This document shows positions 36,101-50,773 of a stretch of DNA of 64,000 bases, in pieces. Both the position numbers and the translations under genes were made by a program. The notes beneath the pieces were generated by a model. It was not told the origin of the DNA and ran no database searches. It saw nothing but the letters and a program-made list of their open reading frames with translations. Each line of letters starts with the position of its first letter. Position 1 is the first letter of the stretch. This DNA is from Hetaerina americana (lineage: Eukaryota > Arthropoda > Insecta > Odonata > Calopterygidae): NCBI GenBank assembly GCA_022747635.1, contig JAKTNV010000600.1, positions 1 through 64,000 on the forward strand. Direction: 5' to 3'.

Positions 36101-37930
36101 CGCCCCTAGTCCCCCCAACCCCGCAAGCACTGGAAACCAGCCTGGATCCCTGATTACGATCCCAGGAAAAATCGTGTTCAAGTCTTTCCTACGCCAGATA
36201 GTATAATCTGTCATCACTATTGAACGCCGCATCACGCCCCGACGGCTTTTTCCCACGTTTTTTTTATTTATTCACAGGAATGTTTTCCAGGTAAGGGCTA
36301 TTCACTCTACCTTATCCGTCAATCACTATCCCGACCCTCGAAAGTTACAAGGAAAAGTCGACCATTGCTCTAATGAAAGATATTATTCCAACGGCATGGA
36401 GGTAAAAAACAAGATCCATATGCTTGACACACATTATGTCGATTGGAAACAAGTGGAAACGATGTGAAATTAGGTTGGAAGCAACTGAAAAATATTGTGA
36501 CACGAATACAAGCCGTCATAGCTCCGCAACTACGACGAAAGGGATGTGGATATTATTGAGTTAAACGCATCTGTCCTATTTGCTTATGGCGATTCCCATC
36601 GTAATGATCGCGCATACAATCCCGCGATGCGCCCTATTTTCGCCGTTTCCGTGAATAAGACGTACGGCGGGGGATGTGTACCGAGCGAAATTGCCGACAC
36701 GAATTACGTACGCTTACGAGAGCCTGGTTTTCAAGGAGTCGCTTTCACGTTGACTACGTCCCCGAGGTATCCCATCACACAGGGTCATTTAACGTGACAT
36801 ACAGCGTGTGTGTGGGAGGGATTTTTTTTTAAGGTCGTAGGGGTGTATTCCGTAACTTGACGGCACCGTGGAGAAAAGCACATCCAACGCATCGCACAGA
36901 TAAGGAAGGTTAATAAAAGAAATGTACGCGATAACAAGTCGACGGCAGACGACTCTCCTCTTCGAAAGACGTGCAAGGAAACTAGGGTAGACATCCGCGG
37001 AAACGTGGATGTGGCGCCGTTTCAACGACAATAAGAGTTTTCCCGTGATGAAGTATCATTTCGTTTCCGAAGACATGCCGGTTGCTACAAATTCATCATC
37101 CCGCAACGAGGTACCGACGTCCGAAGCCGTTGGAGACGGAGCAAACTCGTCACGGCCGGGTCGCCACTGCGCGCCCTCGGCTACTACATTGTTTTTCCCG
37201 CCCGCTCACGGGGCTAAAGCATAATTCGGCGCCATCCTCGACTTTGTTGTACGTGAACTTTGACGTCCCATTCGCGTGCGTACAGTTCATTTCTTTTTCC
37301 CCTTCGGCCACCCCATGCAACCATTTCGAAGCCCACGCGGACGCGTCGTAAGGCGTGCGCTTAACGGGTGACTCCGTCTCCATTTGCGACTCGATAATCC
37401 TTTCCCACGGGCGCGGGAGGTGGGTGCGTCGCGACGCCCCCGAGTCGTCGAAAAATGCATAAACGTCCGCTTACGGGACAGGCACCGGGGAGGAACAGGA
37501 GGAAGGTTTGACAGGCGCCGAGTCAGGGGGAAGGCGTCCGAAGGGACCGTCTTCTCGGGGCCGCTTTCCGCGGCCGGCGCGCGGCCCACCGGGTCGCGAG
37601 CGCGTCCAATACCAGGTGAAGGATGGCCTCGAACGTACGTTACCTCGGATCTCGAGGAATCGACCCCGGTAGAAACGTGTGCAACGTTTATTCCCGGGTA
37701 CGCCTTCGACAGGACGACAACCCGTATTTTGACGACCCGCTGCACACGAACTGGGCTCGCCAAACGCCTGGCGCCGCCACGGCCGACAGGGTGGAACCCT
37801 GACGGGCGCCGCGGCGCAAGGCGCCCTCGTTACGCGCCCCCGACACTCTCCGAAACGCGAAAGTCGGAGGAGGAGTGGAGTACAAACAATCCGAGAAGCG
37901 CACCGGAGGCGAGAGGAAGAGATCGTATTT
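33184..37930. other. H2B-H1 intergenic spacer, units 3 to 4
   Basis: Copy of 7644..12390, crossing the junction at 34335/34336. The GC/CpG-rich part begins near 37075. No gene seen. Confidence 0.75.
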
Positions 37931-38023
37931 TGCTCCGAAATGGTACGATAGCAAGGTGGACTTTCGTAAGAAATCCATGTCTTGGTAATTTTCTCTTTCT
38001 ATCATCACGCAGCAGCCGATAAC
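37931..38023 (+). promoter_or_regulatory. H1 core promoter, unit 4
   Basis: Empty 12-mer target at 37982..37993; initiator-like block at 38002..38017. Confidence 0.6.
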
Positions 38024-38770
38024 ATGGCAGACGCAGCATCTGGAGCAGCGGCAGCCGCACCACCGGCAGCCCAGCCTTCGGGCACCGTCGCAGTAAAACC
38101 CCTGCCTTCTTCAGGAACCTCCGCGGCTTCCAAGAAGGCCAGCAAGGGCGGAGCAGCCAAGAAGGCTCGCGCAAAGCCGTCGCACCCGCCCACTTCCGAG
38201 ATGGTTAACAACGCAGTCAAGGGCCTCAAGGAGCGCGGTGGCTCTTCCCTTCAAGCCATCAAGAAGTACATCGCAGCCAGCTACAAAGTGGACGCCGAGA
38301 GGCTCTCGCCTTTCATCAAGAAGTACCTCAAGGCGGCCGTCACCGCCGGAACTCTCGTCCAGACCAAGGGAAAGGGCGCCTCAGGTTCCTTCAAGCTGAG
38401 CCACAGCAAGAAGGCCGCACCCGCGGCAGCCAGCGGGACGACCAAGGCGAAAAAGGTCGTCAAGAAGACGGGAGTAAAGAAACCGAAAGCGGTCGGAGCC
38501 AAGAAGTCCTCCGAGAAGGCGTCCAGTGGCACCAAGAGGTCCGCGCCCAAGGAGCGAAGCAAGTCCGCGCCACCAGCCAAGAAGGCGAAGAAGGCGGCGG
38601 ACAAGCCAAAGAAGAAGCCGGCGGCTGGGAAACCCGCCGCCAAGGCGGCAAAGTCCCCGTCGAAGGCGAAAAAGGCGGCCACCAAACCCAAGACCCCCAA
38701 GCCCAAGAAGACGCCCACCAAGGCCAAGCCCGCCGCCAAGAAACCTTCCGCCGCCCAGAAAAAGAAGTGA
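38024..38770 (+). CDS. His1: Linker histone H1, unit 4
   Basis: 248 residues, identical in protein to unit 1 H1. Confidence 0.97.
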   Translation: MADAASGAAAAAPPAAQPSGTVAVKPLPSSGTSAASKKASKGGAAKKARAKPSHPPTSEMVNNAVKGLKERGGSSLQAIKKYIAASYKVDAERLSPFIKKYLKAAVTAGTLVQTKGKGASGSFKLSHSKKAAPAAASGTTKAKKVVKKTGVKKPKAVGAKKSSEKASSGTKRSAPKERSKSAPPAKKAKKAADKPKKKPAAGKPAAKAAKSPSKAKKAATKPKTPKPKKTPTKAKPAAKKPSAAQKKK

Positions 38771-38824
38771 ACCATCACTGCTTCGCCACCGGCGCACCTA
38801 GGACAGCAGACAGCGTCCAATCTC

Positions 38825-38840
38825 GGTCCTTTTTAGGACC
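38825..38840 (+). terminator. Histone 3' stem-loop of H1, unit 4
   Basis: GGTCCT-TTTT-AGGACC. Confidence 0.95.
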
Positions 38841-39224
38841 ATCATGTCTTCCAAAGATGCTTGCCACTCAATGCCCACGCCACTGAGCACGCCCAAAGTT
38901 AACATTTATCATGATTAATGCCATGCAAAAACAACGGTCCTATTTAAAATTGATGATGCGACATGGACGGACGAAAAAAAAAATTAAGAATAACATTCAT
39001 AGAACGTGTAAAATGAACAACACGTCACGGAGTATTGTTTTCTTTTCGTTAAGCGCGTCAGGTAAGCATCGCACGAACTTTTATTTCATCTCATTTCATG
39101 CGTAGCCGTGCAAACGCACTTGCCATGCGCAAAGGAAATTTCATGTCGTCCATCATTCCAATGGATTTACATCGTCGTTAATTATTGTGCGATCGTGCTA
39201 AATTCAAACTTTTAAGTATGTACT

Positions 39225-39240
39225 GGTCCTGAAAAGGACC
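39225..39240 (-). terminator. Histone 3' stem-loop of H3, unit 4
   Basis: GGTCCT-TTTC-AGGACC on the minus strand. Confidence 0.95.
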
Positions 39241-39266
39241 TTTGTTTTTCGGCCGAAAGTAGCTTT

Positions 39267-40182
<916 letters not shown>

Positions 40183-40233
40183 ACACGACGCGACGGGATC
40201 GCCATCCGACACCCGGCGTACGTCGATAAAAAA

Positions 40234-40249
40234 GGTCCTTCTAAGGACC
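40234..40249 (+). terminator. Histone 3' stem-loop of H4, unit 4
   Basis: GGTCCT-TCTA-AGGACC. Confidence 0.95.
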
Positions 40250-40442
40250 AATACAATGTTCAGAGATGGAGCCAATCCTTTGCCATAACGGAACGAAAAA
40301 TTATTCCCTATTCGCCATAGCGTGTGTGACGGCGATAAATAGTAAAGTAAGACCTGTTCGAACGCAAAAAAAAAATGGCGGTGATAATAGAGTTGAAATT
40401 GTATGAGCCTTTACCGACGTTAAAGACATTGTCAGCGAATCG

Positions 40443-40657
40443 GAATAAGCACGTGGCAACGGACTGGCGACAATGTATATCGCGCCGTTGCAACCGTACA
40501 GGAATAAGCACGGGGCAACAATGTACTTCGCGCCGTTGCAACCGTACATGAATAAGCACGTGGCAACAATGTATATCGCGCCGTTGCAACCGTACATGAA
40601 TAAGCACGTGGCAACGGACTGGCGACAATGTGTATCGCGCCGTTGCAACCATACATG
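40443..40657. repeat. Four-copy minirepeat, unit 4
   Basis: Same structure as 6108..6322. Confidence 0.9.
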
Positions 40658-40925
40658 TTAACAAGAAATAACGTAGTTAAGCGGCAGATTGCAGGTGAAA
40701 TTTTATGACAGACTATGAAATACATTGTAAACGAAGCAGTGTCACCTTCAATCATTCTTCGTTGCATTTCAGCACAAACGCTTTCACTTTTTATACGCTT
40801 TATTTCCCATCGTTTACCTTAGCCCAATTATAGCTCCACGTTTCATTCGCTATGCTTATTACGTTTATTGTTATTATTATTTTTTTCACATGACATTTAT
40901 CGCGTACATCTCTCTAGTATGTTCT

Positions 40926-40941
40926 GGTCCTGAAAAGGACC
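40926..40941 (-). terminator. Histone 3' stem-loop of H2A, unit 4
   Basis: GGTCCT-TTTC-AGGACC on the minus strand. Confidence 0.95.
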
Positions 40942-40963
40942 TTTTATGCGCACAGCGTGATGC

Positions 40964-41556
<593 letters not shown>

Positions 41557-41928
41557 ATGCCACCCAAGACGAGCGGAAAGGCTGCGAAGAAAGCGGGCAA
41601 GGCCCAGAAGAACATCTCCAAGGGAGACAAGAAGAAGAAGCGCAGGAGGAAGGAGAGCTACGCAATCTACATCTACAAAGTGCTGAAGCAGGTGCACCCC
41701 GACACCGGAATCTCCAGCAAGGCCATGAGCATCATGAACAGCTTCGTCAACGATATTTTCGAGAGAATCGCCGCCGAAGCTTCTCGCCTGGCTCACTACA
41801 ACAAGCGCTCCACCATCACCAGCCGGGAGGTGCAGACCGCCGTCAGGCTCTTGCTTCCCGGTGAGCTGGCCAAGCACGCCGTCTCCGAGGGGACCAAGGC
41901 CGTCACCAAGTACACCAGCTCAAAGTAA
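41557..41928 (+). CDS. His2B: Histone H2B, unit 4
   Basis: 123 residues, identical in protein to unit 1 H2B. Confidence 0.99.
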   Translation: MPPKTSGKAAKKAGKAQKNISKGDKKKKRRRKESYAIYIYKVLKQVHPDTGISSKAMSIMNSFVNDIFERIAAEASRLAHYNKRSTITSREVQTAVRLLLPGELAKHAVSEGTKAVTKYTSSK

Positions 41929-41962
41929 ATTCCTCGACGGGATTGCTTTGATGCATCCTAAC

Positions 41963-41978
41963 GGCCCTTCTAAGGGCC
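41963..41978 (+). terminator. Histone 3' stem-loop of H2B, unit 4
   Basis: GGCCCT-TCTA-AGGGCC. Confidence 0.95.
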
Positions 41979-44900
41979 ATGAAATAATCTTCAGTTTTCA
42001 AATACCCGACTGCGATGGGCAATCGTCAATACTCGGCCGCAAAGGACGTACATAAATAAACGTAAAAACCTGGAAAATTAGAGTCCCACGCTTTCCTCCG
42101 ATTCACCAACTACTTACCTGGTGTGCACGCGCGCGGTTCACGAAAAAATAGAGTAAATGTAAAGGAGAAACTTATGACAATAAAAGATGGACGAATTTCT
42201 TACCTCCTATTCAATTATATTTTCTACTGCTATGCGTCTGCATTTGATGAAAATGACCGTCGAGATATTAAGGAAAAAATATTATATTCCCATGATTACT
42301 TCCCTTTCACCCAGTACTTTTCAAACCACTGACCTGCTATGCTCGTTTCTCAGACGTAAGCCTTGACTTACATGTCTCCCTCCGTCAAAAATAATATGGA
42401 TTCACGGCGTCCGTCTCCCTCCGAAACTGGTACGCTTGTGGTCACGTTGCTCCTGCTTCACTTCCAGGGGCAGTAAATGACAGGTTCCCACATGCCCTTC
42501 CCACGCGGCCGTTTTTCCGCGAAGGCTAATTCCGCTTAACCTCCCGTCCCATCCGCTACGTCGTAAAACTCCTCGGGGGTTCAACGCGAGGAGGCAGGCA
42601 GGTAATGCGACCCGTCCTCGCCCCAAGTTTCTACGTTAACCAGAAAAGGGCTGTCGCAATGACCCACGTGGCATTCCGCACGAGGAAGAAATTTCTGTGG
42701 AAACCTCGCAAGCATAGAACGCAGCTGGGCAACAGCGTTCCTTGTACATTCACCAAGTCGTGACGAGCAGGCGTCGCAATAAACAAAATGGCGGGCAGTG
42801 AGCGCTTCCGTGGATTTTCCATTGTGCTAATTCTATCCAATCAATCAATTCCCAGAAACTATTTCTACGGAATGCATCGTCGTTAACAGCATATGGAATC
42901 AGCATCATTCGCACAAATAACAATTTATGTAATGGGCATCGGGTTTCCTTCTTGGGAAATCGGCATCTCGCTGAAACAATGTTGATAAACCTCCTCTGAA
43001 CGAATCCCCCAAGTATTTTAAAGTCGATTGAGTGATTTTTCATCCTTTTCCGCAATTTTTTTTTTGCGATACTGCAACGATTTATCAGCAATTGATTACA
43101 AATGCATCGAGACAGACGTGACAAGTAGACCAGTTCTTTGATCACCATGCCTCCAAATGACCGATTCTTGTTATAGTTTTGAACCGGGGTCCCTTCCGCG
43201 GGACACGAAGGTTTTTCCGGTGCGAGACGGCTCATTCCCCTTCTTTTGAACGAAATTAACCTTTCCAGAAATCTTTACTTGTCTTGTCACGCCACAGAAC
43301 AGAAAATGTTTCTCTAGGCAAAAGTTAAATGGTCCCAGTCCCAACTTACCCGCTAATTTTATTACGTTGATACACAAGGGATGGAAGGACATACGTTAAT
43401 GTTGTTTATTTCTTTGCGGGATTAGGGAAATGAAATCTAGGGAAAAGAGGTCGAAGTTTGACGTGAAAGAAAAATCTTTAAAATTAGCGGCCGGTATAAT
43501 CATTTATGAGATGATTGCATAACGTTTTCATTAAGGCGACTCTTCCTACAAGTGCTTTCTTTCCGAGTGCATTTCTGACGAAAAAGGTTGCCGCATGTGC
43601 CTACCTGTCCGTCCTTTTAGCATTTCTACTTTCTGCAAATTTGGTGAAAATCTTTACCGCATTAGCCCCATTGAAGAATCCACCCCGGCCGCATTTTGAC
43701 ACTAGGTACACGAGATCGTCACTTCACCGTATTCGACAACCGATTTCCCGCAGTGGCGTTAACCGAAGGACGCTCGGCTTTGAGGACAATAGTGATTCGT
43801 GAAGCGATATTTAATCAGATTCACCTAGTAACAGTGGCCGGGAATGGAATGGAATAACGTCCTTGCCTAGGCAACTTAGTAACATACAACTTAACTACGG
43901 ACGGGAGAAAATGCCGACGAGCCGTGAAGCGGTGTAAATTTCATAACGATCGTGTGATTTTAAGACTCATGATATACACCATGACGATTAATTACCTTAG
44001 CAGTTGTGGTGATGCTTAATCACCGGGATATCATGTAATGTCATACCAGTCACAGCGAGGCGTTAATACTTAACATTGAACTTTGTCAAATTTGTGTAGT
44101 TGAAATCACCCTTATGACATCTGTTAATAAATTCATCCACACAGAGTACCAAATTAGTAAAATATCTCGGGTACGCAGCGATATGTAAACGGAGACAGTT
44201 TTTTTTTCAAAATCTCGGAATGGATGACAAACGTCCTCCATTAGCGAACATTTATGACAGTCATCACCTACCTCCTGCCGTGATAATGTCAAATTTTGCA
44301 ATGCAACTACTGGTAATAAGAATGATTAAATTCGAGTCAACTAGTGTTACTTTCGAATAACGTTCCCCCATTGACACAACTGTCATTTACATATGAACAC
44401 TAGAAACTAACACACACGAACGTGCACATAGACCTACGCAACCTTCAGTCGTCTACTTCATCGTGAGTGGATTGAATCCTCTTAACTCCTGATTGACTTT
44501 CGCTTCACATTGCAATGATCCCAGATTGGCCGGGGAAAAGACGACAATTTGTTTTCCTGTTCACTGGAATGCTTATTTCGTATCTTTTATGGTGATGTGC
44601 TAGGTACCAGACAGCTTAAAATTGTTAATCATCGTTCTTTTATTACTCGTGACGATAAAGTTGCTTCCGCATCGCTAAGAACCTCAAGGAATCAACAATG
44701 AACGGGGATGAAATATTTGATGGGTCCACATGTATTGATTAAGTAATGCAGAACGAAGTAGATACTGAGTAATTGAATTAACACAGGGGCTTCTTCGAGA
44801 CAGAACCGAGAAATGATGTTCCGTGAACTGTCGACGGTGATAGAGTTCCACGAAAGAGAGGTCGTAGAGGAATGAACGGTTCCGGCTGTTAATGCCGCCC

Positions 44901-46725
44901 CTAGTCCCCCCAACCCCGCAAGCACTGGAAACCAGCCTGGATCCCTGATTACGATCCCAGGAAAAATCGTGTTCAAGTCTTTCCTACGCCAGATAGTATA
45001 ATCTGTCATCACTATTGAACGCCGCATCACGCCCCGACGGCTTTTTCCCACGTTTTTTTTATTTATTCACAGGAATGTTTTCCAGGTAAGGGCTATTCAC
45101 TCTACCTTATCCGTCAATCACTATCCCGACCCTCGAAAGTTACAAGGAAAAGTCGACCATTGCTCTAATGAAAGATATTATTCCAACGGCATGGAGGTAA
45201 AAAACAAGATCCATATGCTTGACACACATTATGTCGATTGGAAACAAGTGGAAACGATGTGAAATTAGGTTGGAAGCAACTGAAAAATATTGTGACACGA
45301 ATACAAGCCGTCATAGCTCCGCAACTACGACGAAAGGGATGTGGATATTATTGAGTTAAACGCATCTGTCCTATTTGCTTATGGCGATTCCCATCGTAAT
45401 GATCGCGCATACAATCCCGCGATGCGCCCTATTTTCGCCGTTTCCGTGAATAAGACGTACGGCGGGGGATGTGTACCGAGCGAAATTGCCGACACGAATT
45501 ACGTACGCTTACGAGAGCCTGGTTTTCAAGGAGTCGCTTTCACGTTGACTACGTCCCCGAGGTATCCCATCACACAGGGTCATTTAACGTGACATACAGC
45601 GTGTGTGTGGGAGGGATTTTTTTTTAAGGTCGTAGGGGTGTATTCCGTAACTTGACGGCACCGTGGAGAAAAGCACATCCAACGCATCGCACAGATAAGG
45701 AAGGTTAATAAAAGAAATGTACGCGATAACAAGTCGACGGCAGACGACTCTCCTCTTCGAAAGACGTGCAAGGAAACTAGGGTAGACATCCGCGGAAACG
45801 TGGATGTGGCGCCGTTTCAACGACAATAAGAGTTTTCCCGTGATGAAGTATCATTTCGTTTCCGAAGACATGCCGGTTGCTACAAATTCATCATCCCGCA
45901 ACGAGGTACCGACGTCCGAAGCCGTTGGAGACGGAGCAAACTCGTCACGGCCGGGTCGCCACTGCGCGCCCTCGGCTACTACATTGTTTTTCCCGCCCGC
46001 TCACGGGGCTAAAGCATAATTCGGCGCCATCCTCGACTTTGTTGTACGTGAACTTTGACGTCCCATTCGCGTGCGTACAGTTCATTTCTTTTTCCCCTTC
46101 GGCCACCCCATGCAACCATTTCGAAGCCCACGCGGACGCGTCGTAAGGCGTGCGCTTAACGGGTGACTCCGTCTCCATTTGCGACTCGATAATCCTTTCC
46201 CACGGGCGCGGGAGGTGGGTGCGTCGCGACGCCCCCGAGTCGTCGAAAAATGCATAAACGTCCGCTTACGGGACAGGCACCGGGGAGGAACAGGAGGAAG
46301 GTTTGACAGGCGCCGAGTCAGGGGGAAGGCGTCCGAAGGGACCGTCTTCTCGGGGCCGCTTTCCGCGGCCGGCGCGCGGCCCACCGGGTCGCGAGCGCGT
46401 CCAATACCAGGTGAAGGATGGCCTCGAACGTACGTTACCTCGGATCTCGAGGAATCGACCCCGGTAGAAACGTGTGCAACGTTTATTCCCGGGTACGCCT
46501 TCGACAGGACGACAACCCGTATTTTGACGACCCGCTGCACACGAACTGGGCTCGCCAAACGCCTGGCGCCGCCACGGCCGACAGGGTGGAACCCTGACGG
46601 GCGCCGCGGCGCAAGGCGCCCTCGTTACGCGCCCCCGACACTCTCCGAAACGCGAAAGTCGGAGGAGGAGTGGAGTACAAACAATCCGAGAAGCGCACCG
46701 GAGGCGAGAGGAAGAGATCGTATTT
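41979..46725. other. H2B-H1 intergenic spacer, units 4 to 5
   Basis: Copy of 7644..12390, crossing the junction at 43130/43131. The GC/CpG-rich part begins near 45870. No gene seen. Confidence 0.75.
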
Positions 46726-46818
46726 TGCTCCGAAATGGTACGATAGCAAGGTGGACTTTCGTAAGAAATCCATGTCTTGGTAATTTTCTCTTTCTATCAT
46801 CACGCAGCAGCCGATAAC
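46726..46818 (+). promoter_or_regulatory. H1 core promoter, unit 5
   Basis: Empty 12-mer target at 46777..46788; initiator-like block at 46797..46812. Confidence 0.6.
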
Positions 46819-47565
46819 ATGGCAGACGCAGCATCTGGAGCAGCGGCAGCCGCACCACCGGCAGCCCAGCCTTCGGGCACCGTCGCAGTAAAACCCCTGC
46901 CTTCTTCAGGAACCTCCGCGGCTTCCAAGAAGGCCAGCAAGGGCGGAGCAGCCAAGAAGGCTCGCGCAAAGCCGTCGCACCCGCCCACTTCCGAGATGGT
47001 TAACAACGCAGTCAAGGGCCTCAAGGAGCGCGGTGGCTCTTCCCTTCAAGCCATCAAGAAGTACATCGCAGCCAGCTACAAAGTGGACGCCGAGAGGCTC
47101 TCGCCTTTCATCAAGAAGTACCTCAAGGCGGCCGTCACCGCCGGAACTCTCGTCCAGACCAAGGGAAAGGGCGCCTCAGGTTCCTTCAAGCTGAGCCACA
47201 GCAAGAAGGCCGCACCCGCGGCAGCCAGCGGGACGACCAAGGCGAAAAAGGTCGTCAAGAAGACGGGAGTAAAGAAACCGAAAGCGGTCGGAGCCAAGAA
47301 GTCCTCCGAGAAGGCGTCCAGTGGCACCAAGAGGTCCGCGCCCAAGGAGCGAAGCAAGTCCGCGCCACCAGCCAAGAAGGCGAAGAAGGCGGCGGACAAG
47401 CCAAAGAAGAAGCCGGCGGCTGGGAAACCCGCCGCCAAGGCGGCAAAGTCCCCGTCGAAGGCGAAAAAGGCGGCCACCAAACCCAAGACCCCCAAGCCCA
47501 AGAAGACGCCCACCAAGGCCAAGCCCGCCGCCAAGAAACCTTCCGCCGCCCAGAAAAAGAAGTGA
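46819..47565 (+). CDS. His1: Linker histone H1, unit 5
   Basis: 248 residues, identical in protein to unit 1 H1. Confidence 0.97.
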   Translation: MADAASGAAAAAPPAAQPSGTVAVKPLPSSGTSAASKKASKGGAAKKARAKPSHPPTSEMVNNAVKGLKERGGSSLQAIKKYIAASYKVDAERLSPFIKKYLKAAVTAGTLVQTKGKGASGSFKLSHSKKAAPAAASGTTKAKKVVKKTGVKKPKAVGAKKSSEKASSGTKRSAPKERSKSAPPAKKAKKAADKPKKKPAAGKPAAKAAKSPSKAKKAATKPKTPKPKKTPTKAKPAAKKPSAAQKKK

Positions 47566-47619
47566 ACCATCACTGCTTCGCCACCGGCGCACCTAGGACA
47601 GCAGACAGCGTCCAATCTC

Positions 47620-47635
47620 GGTCCTTTTTAGGACC
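47620..47635 (+). terminator. Histone 3' stem-loop of H1, unit 5
   Basis: GGTCCT-TTTT-AGGACC. Confidence 0.95.
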
Positions 47636-48019
47636 ATCATGTCTTCCAAAGATGCTTGCCACTCAATGCCCACGCCACTGAGCACGCCCAAAGTTAACAT
47701 TTATCATGATTAATGCCATGCAAAAACAACGGTCCTATTTAAAATTGATGATGCGACATGGACGGACGAAAAAAAAAATTAAGAATAACATTCATAGAAC
47801 GTGTAAAATGAACAACACGTCACGGAGTATTGTTTTCTTTTCGTTAAGCGCGTCAGGTAAGCATCGCACGAACTTTTATTTCATCTCATTTCATGCGTAG
47901 CCGTGCAAACGCACTTGCCATGCGCAAAGGAAATTTCATGTCGTCCATCATTCCAATGGATTTACATCGTCGTTAATTATTGTGCGATCGTGCTAAATTC
48001 AAACTTTTAAGTATGTACT

Positions 48020-48035
48020 GGTCCTGAAAAGGACC
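48020..48035 (-). terminator. Histone 3' stem-loop of H3, unit 5
   Basis: GGTCCT-TTTC-AGGACC on the minus strand. Confidence 0.95.
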
Positions 48036-48061
48036 TTTGTTTTTCGGCCGAAAGTAGCTTT

Positions 48062-48977
<916 letters not shown>

Positions 48978-49028
48978 ACACGACGCGACGGGATCGCCAT
49001 CCGACACCCGGCGTACGTCGATAAAAAA

Positions 49029-49044
49029 GGTCCTTCTAAGGACC
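49029..49044 (+). terminator. Histone 3' stem-loop of H4, unit 5
   Basis: GGTCCT-TCTA-AGGACC. Confidence 0.95.
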
Positions 49045-49237
49045 AATACAATGTTCAGAGATGGAGCCAATCCTTTGCCATAACGGAACGAAAAATTATT
49101 CCCTATTCGCCATAGCGTGTGTGACGGCGATAAATAGTAAAGTAAGACCTGTTCGAACGCAAAAAAAAAATGGCGGTGATAATAGAGTTGAAATTGTATG
49201 AGCCTTTACCGACGTTAAAGACATTGTCAGCGAATCG

Positions 49238-49452
49238 GAATAAGCACGTGGCAACGGACTGGCGACAATGTATATCGCGCCGTTGCAACCGTACAGGAAT
49301 AAGCACGGGGCAACAATGTACTTCGCGCCGTTGCAACCGTACATGAATAAGCACGTGGCAACAATGTATATCGCGCCGTTGCAACCGTACATGAATAAGC
49401 ACGTGGCAACGGACTGGCGACAATGTGTATCGCGCCGTTGCAACCATACATG
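49238..49452. repeat. Four-copy minirepeat, unit 5
   Basis: Same structure as 6108..6322. Confidence 0.9.
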
Positions 49453-49720
49453 TTAACAAGAAATAACGTAGTTAAGCGGCAGATTGCAGGTGAAATTTTA
49501 TGACAGACTATGAAATACATTGTAAACGAAGCAGTGTCACCTTCAATCATTCTTCGTTGCATTTCAGCACAAACGCTTTCACTTTTTATACGCTTTATTT
49601 CCCATCGTTTACCTTAGCCCAATTATAGCTCCACGTTTCATTCGCTATGCTTATTACGTTTATTGTTATTATTATTTTTTTCACATGACATTTATCGCGT
49701 ACATCTCTCTAGTATGTTCT

Positions 49721-49736
49721 GGTCCTGAAAAGGACC
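49721..49736 (-). terminator. Histone 3' stem-loop of H2A, unit 5
   Basis: GGTCCT-TTTC-AGGACC on the minus strand. Confidence 0.95.
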
Positions 49737-49758
49737 TTTTATGCGCACAGCGTGATGC

Positions 49759-50351
<593 letters not shown>

Positions 50352-50723
50352 ATGCCACCCAAGACGAGCGGAAAGGCTGCGAAGAAAGCGGGCAAGGCCC
50401 AGAAGAACATCTCCAAGGGAGACAAGAAGAAGAAGCGCAGGAGGAAGGAGAGCTACGCAATCTACATCTACAAAGTGCTGAAGCAGGTGCACCCCGACAC
50501 CGGAATCTCCAGCAAGGCCATGAGCATCATGAACAGCTTCGTCAACGATATTTTCGAGAGAATCGCCGCCGAAGCTTCTCGCCTGGCTCACTACAACAAG
50601 CGCTCCACCATCACCAGCCGGGAGGTGCAGACCGCCGTCAGGCTCTTGCTTCCCGGTGAGCTGGCCAAGCACGCCGTCTCCGAGGGGACCAAGGCCGTCA
50701 CCAAGTACACCAGCTCAAAGTAA
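50352..50723 (+). CDS. His2B: Histone H2B, unit 5
   Basis: 123 residues, identical in protein to unit 1 H2B. Confidence 0.99.
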   Translation: MPPKTSGKAAKKAGKAQKNISKGDKKKKRRRKESYAIYIYKVLKQVHPDTGISSKAMSIMNSFVNDIFERIAAEASRLAHYNKRSTITSREVQTAVRLLLPGELAKHAVSEGTKAVTKYTSSK

Positions 50724-50757
50724 ATTCCTCGACGGGATTGCTTTGATGCATCCTAAC

Positions 50758-50773
50758 GGCCCTTCTAAGGGCC
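50758..50773 (+). terminator. Histone 3' stem-loop of H2B, unit 5
   Basis: GGCCCT-TCTA-AGGGCC. Confidence 0.95.
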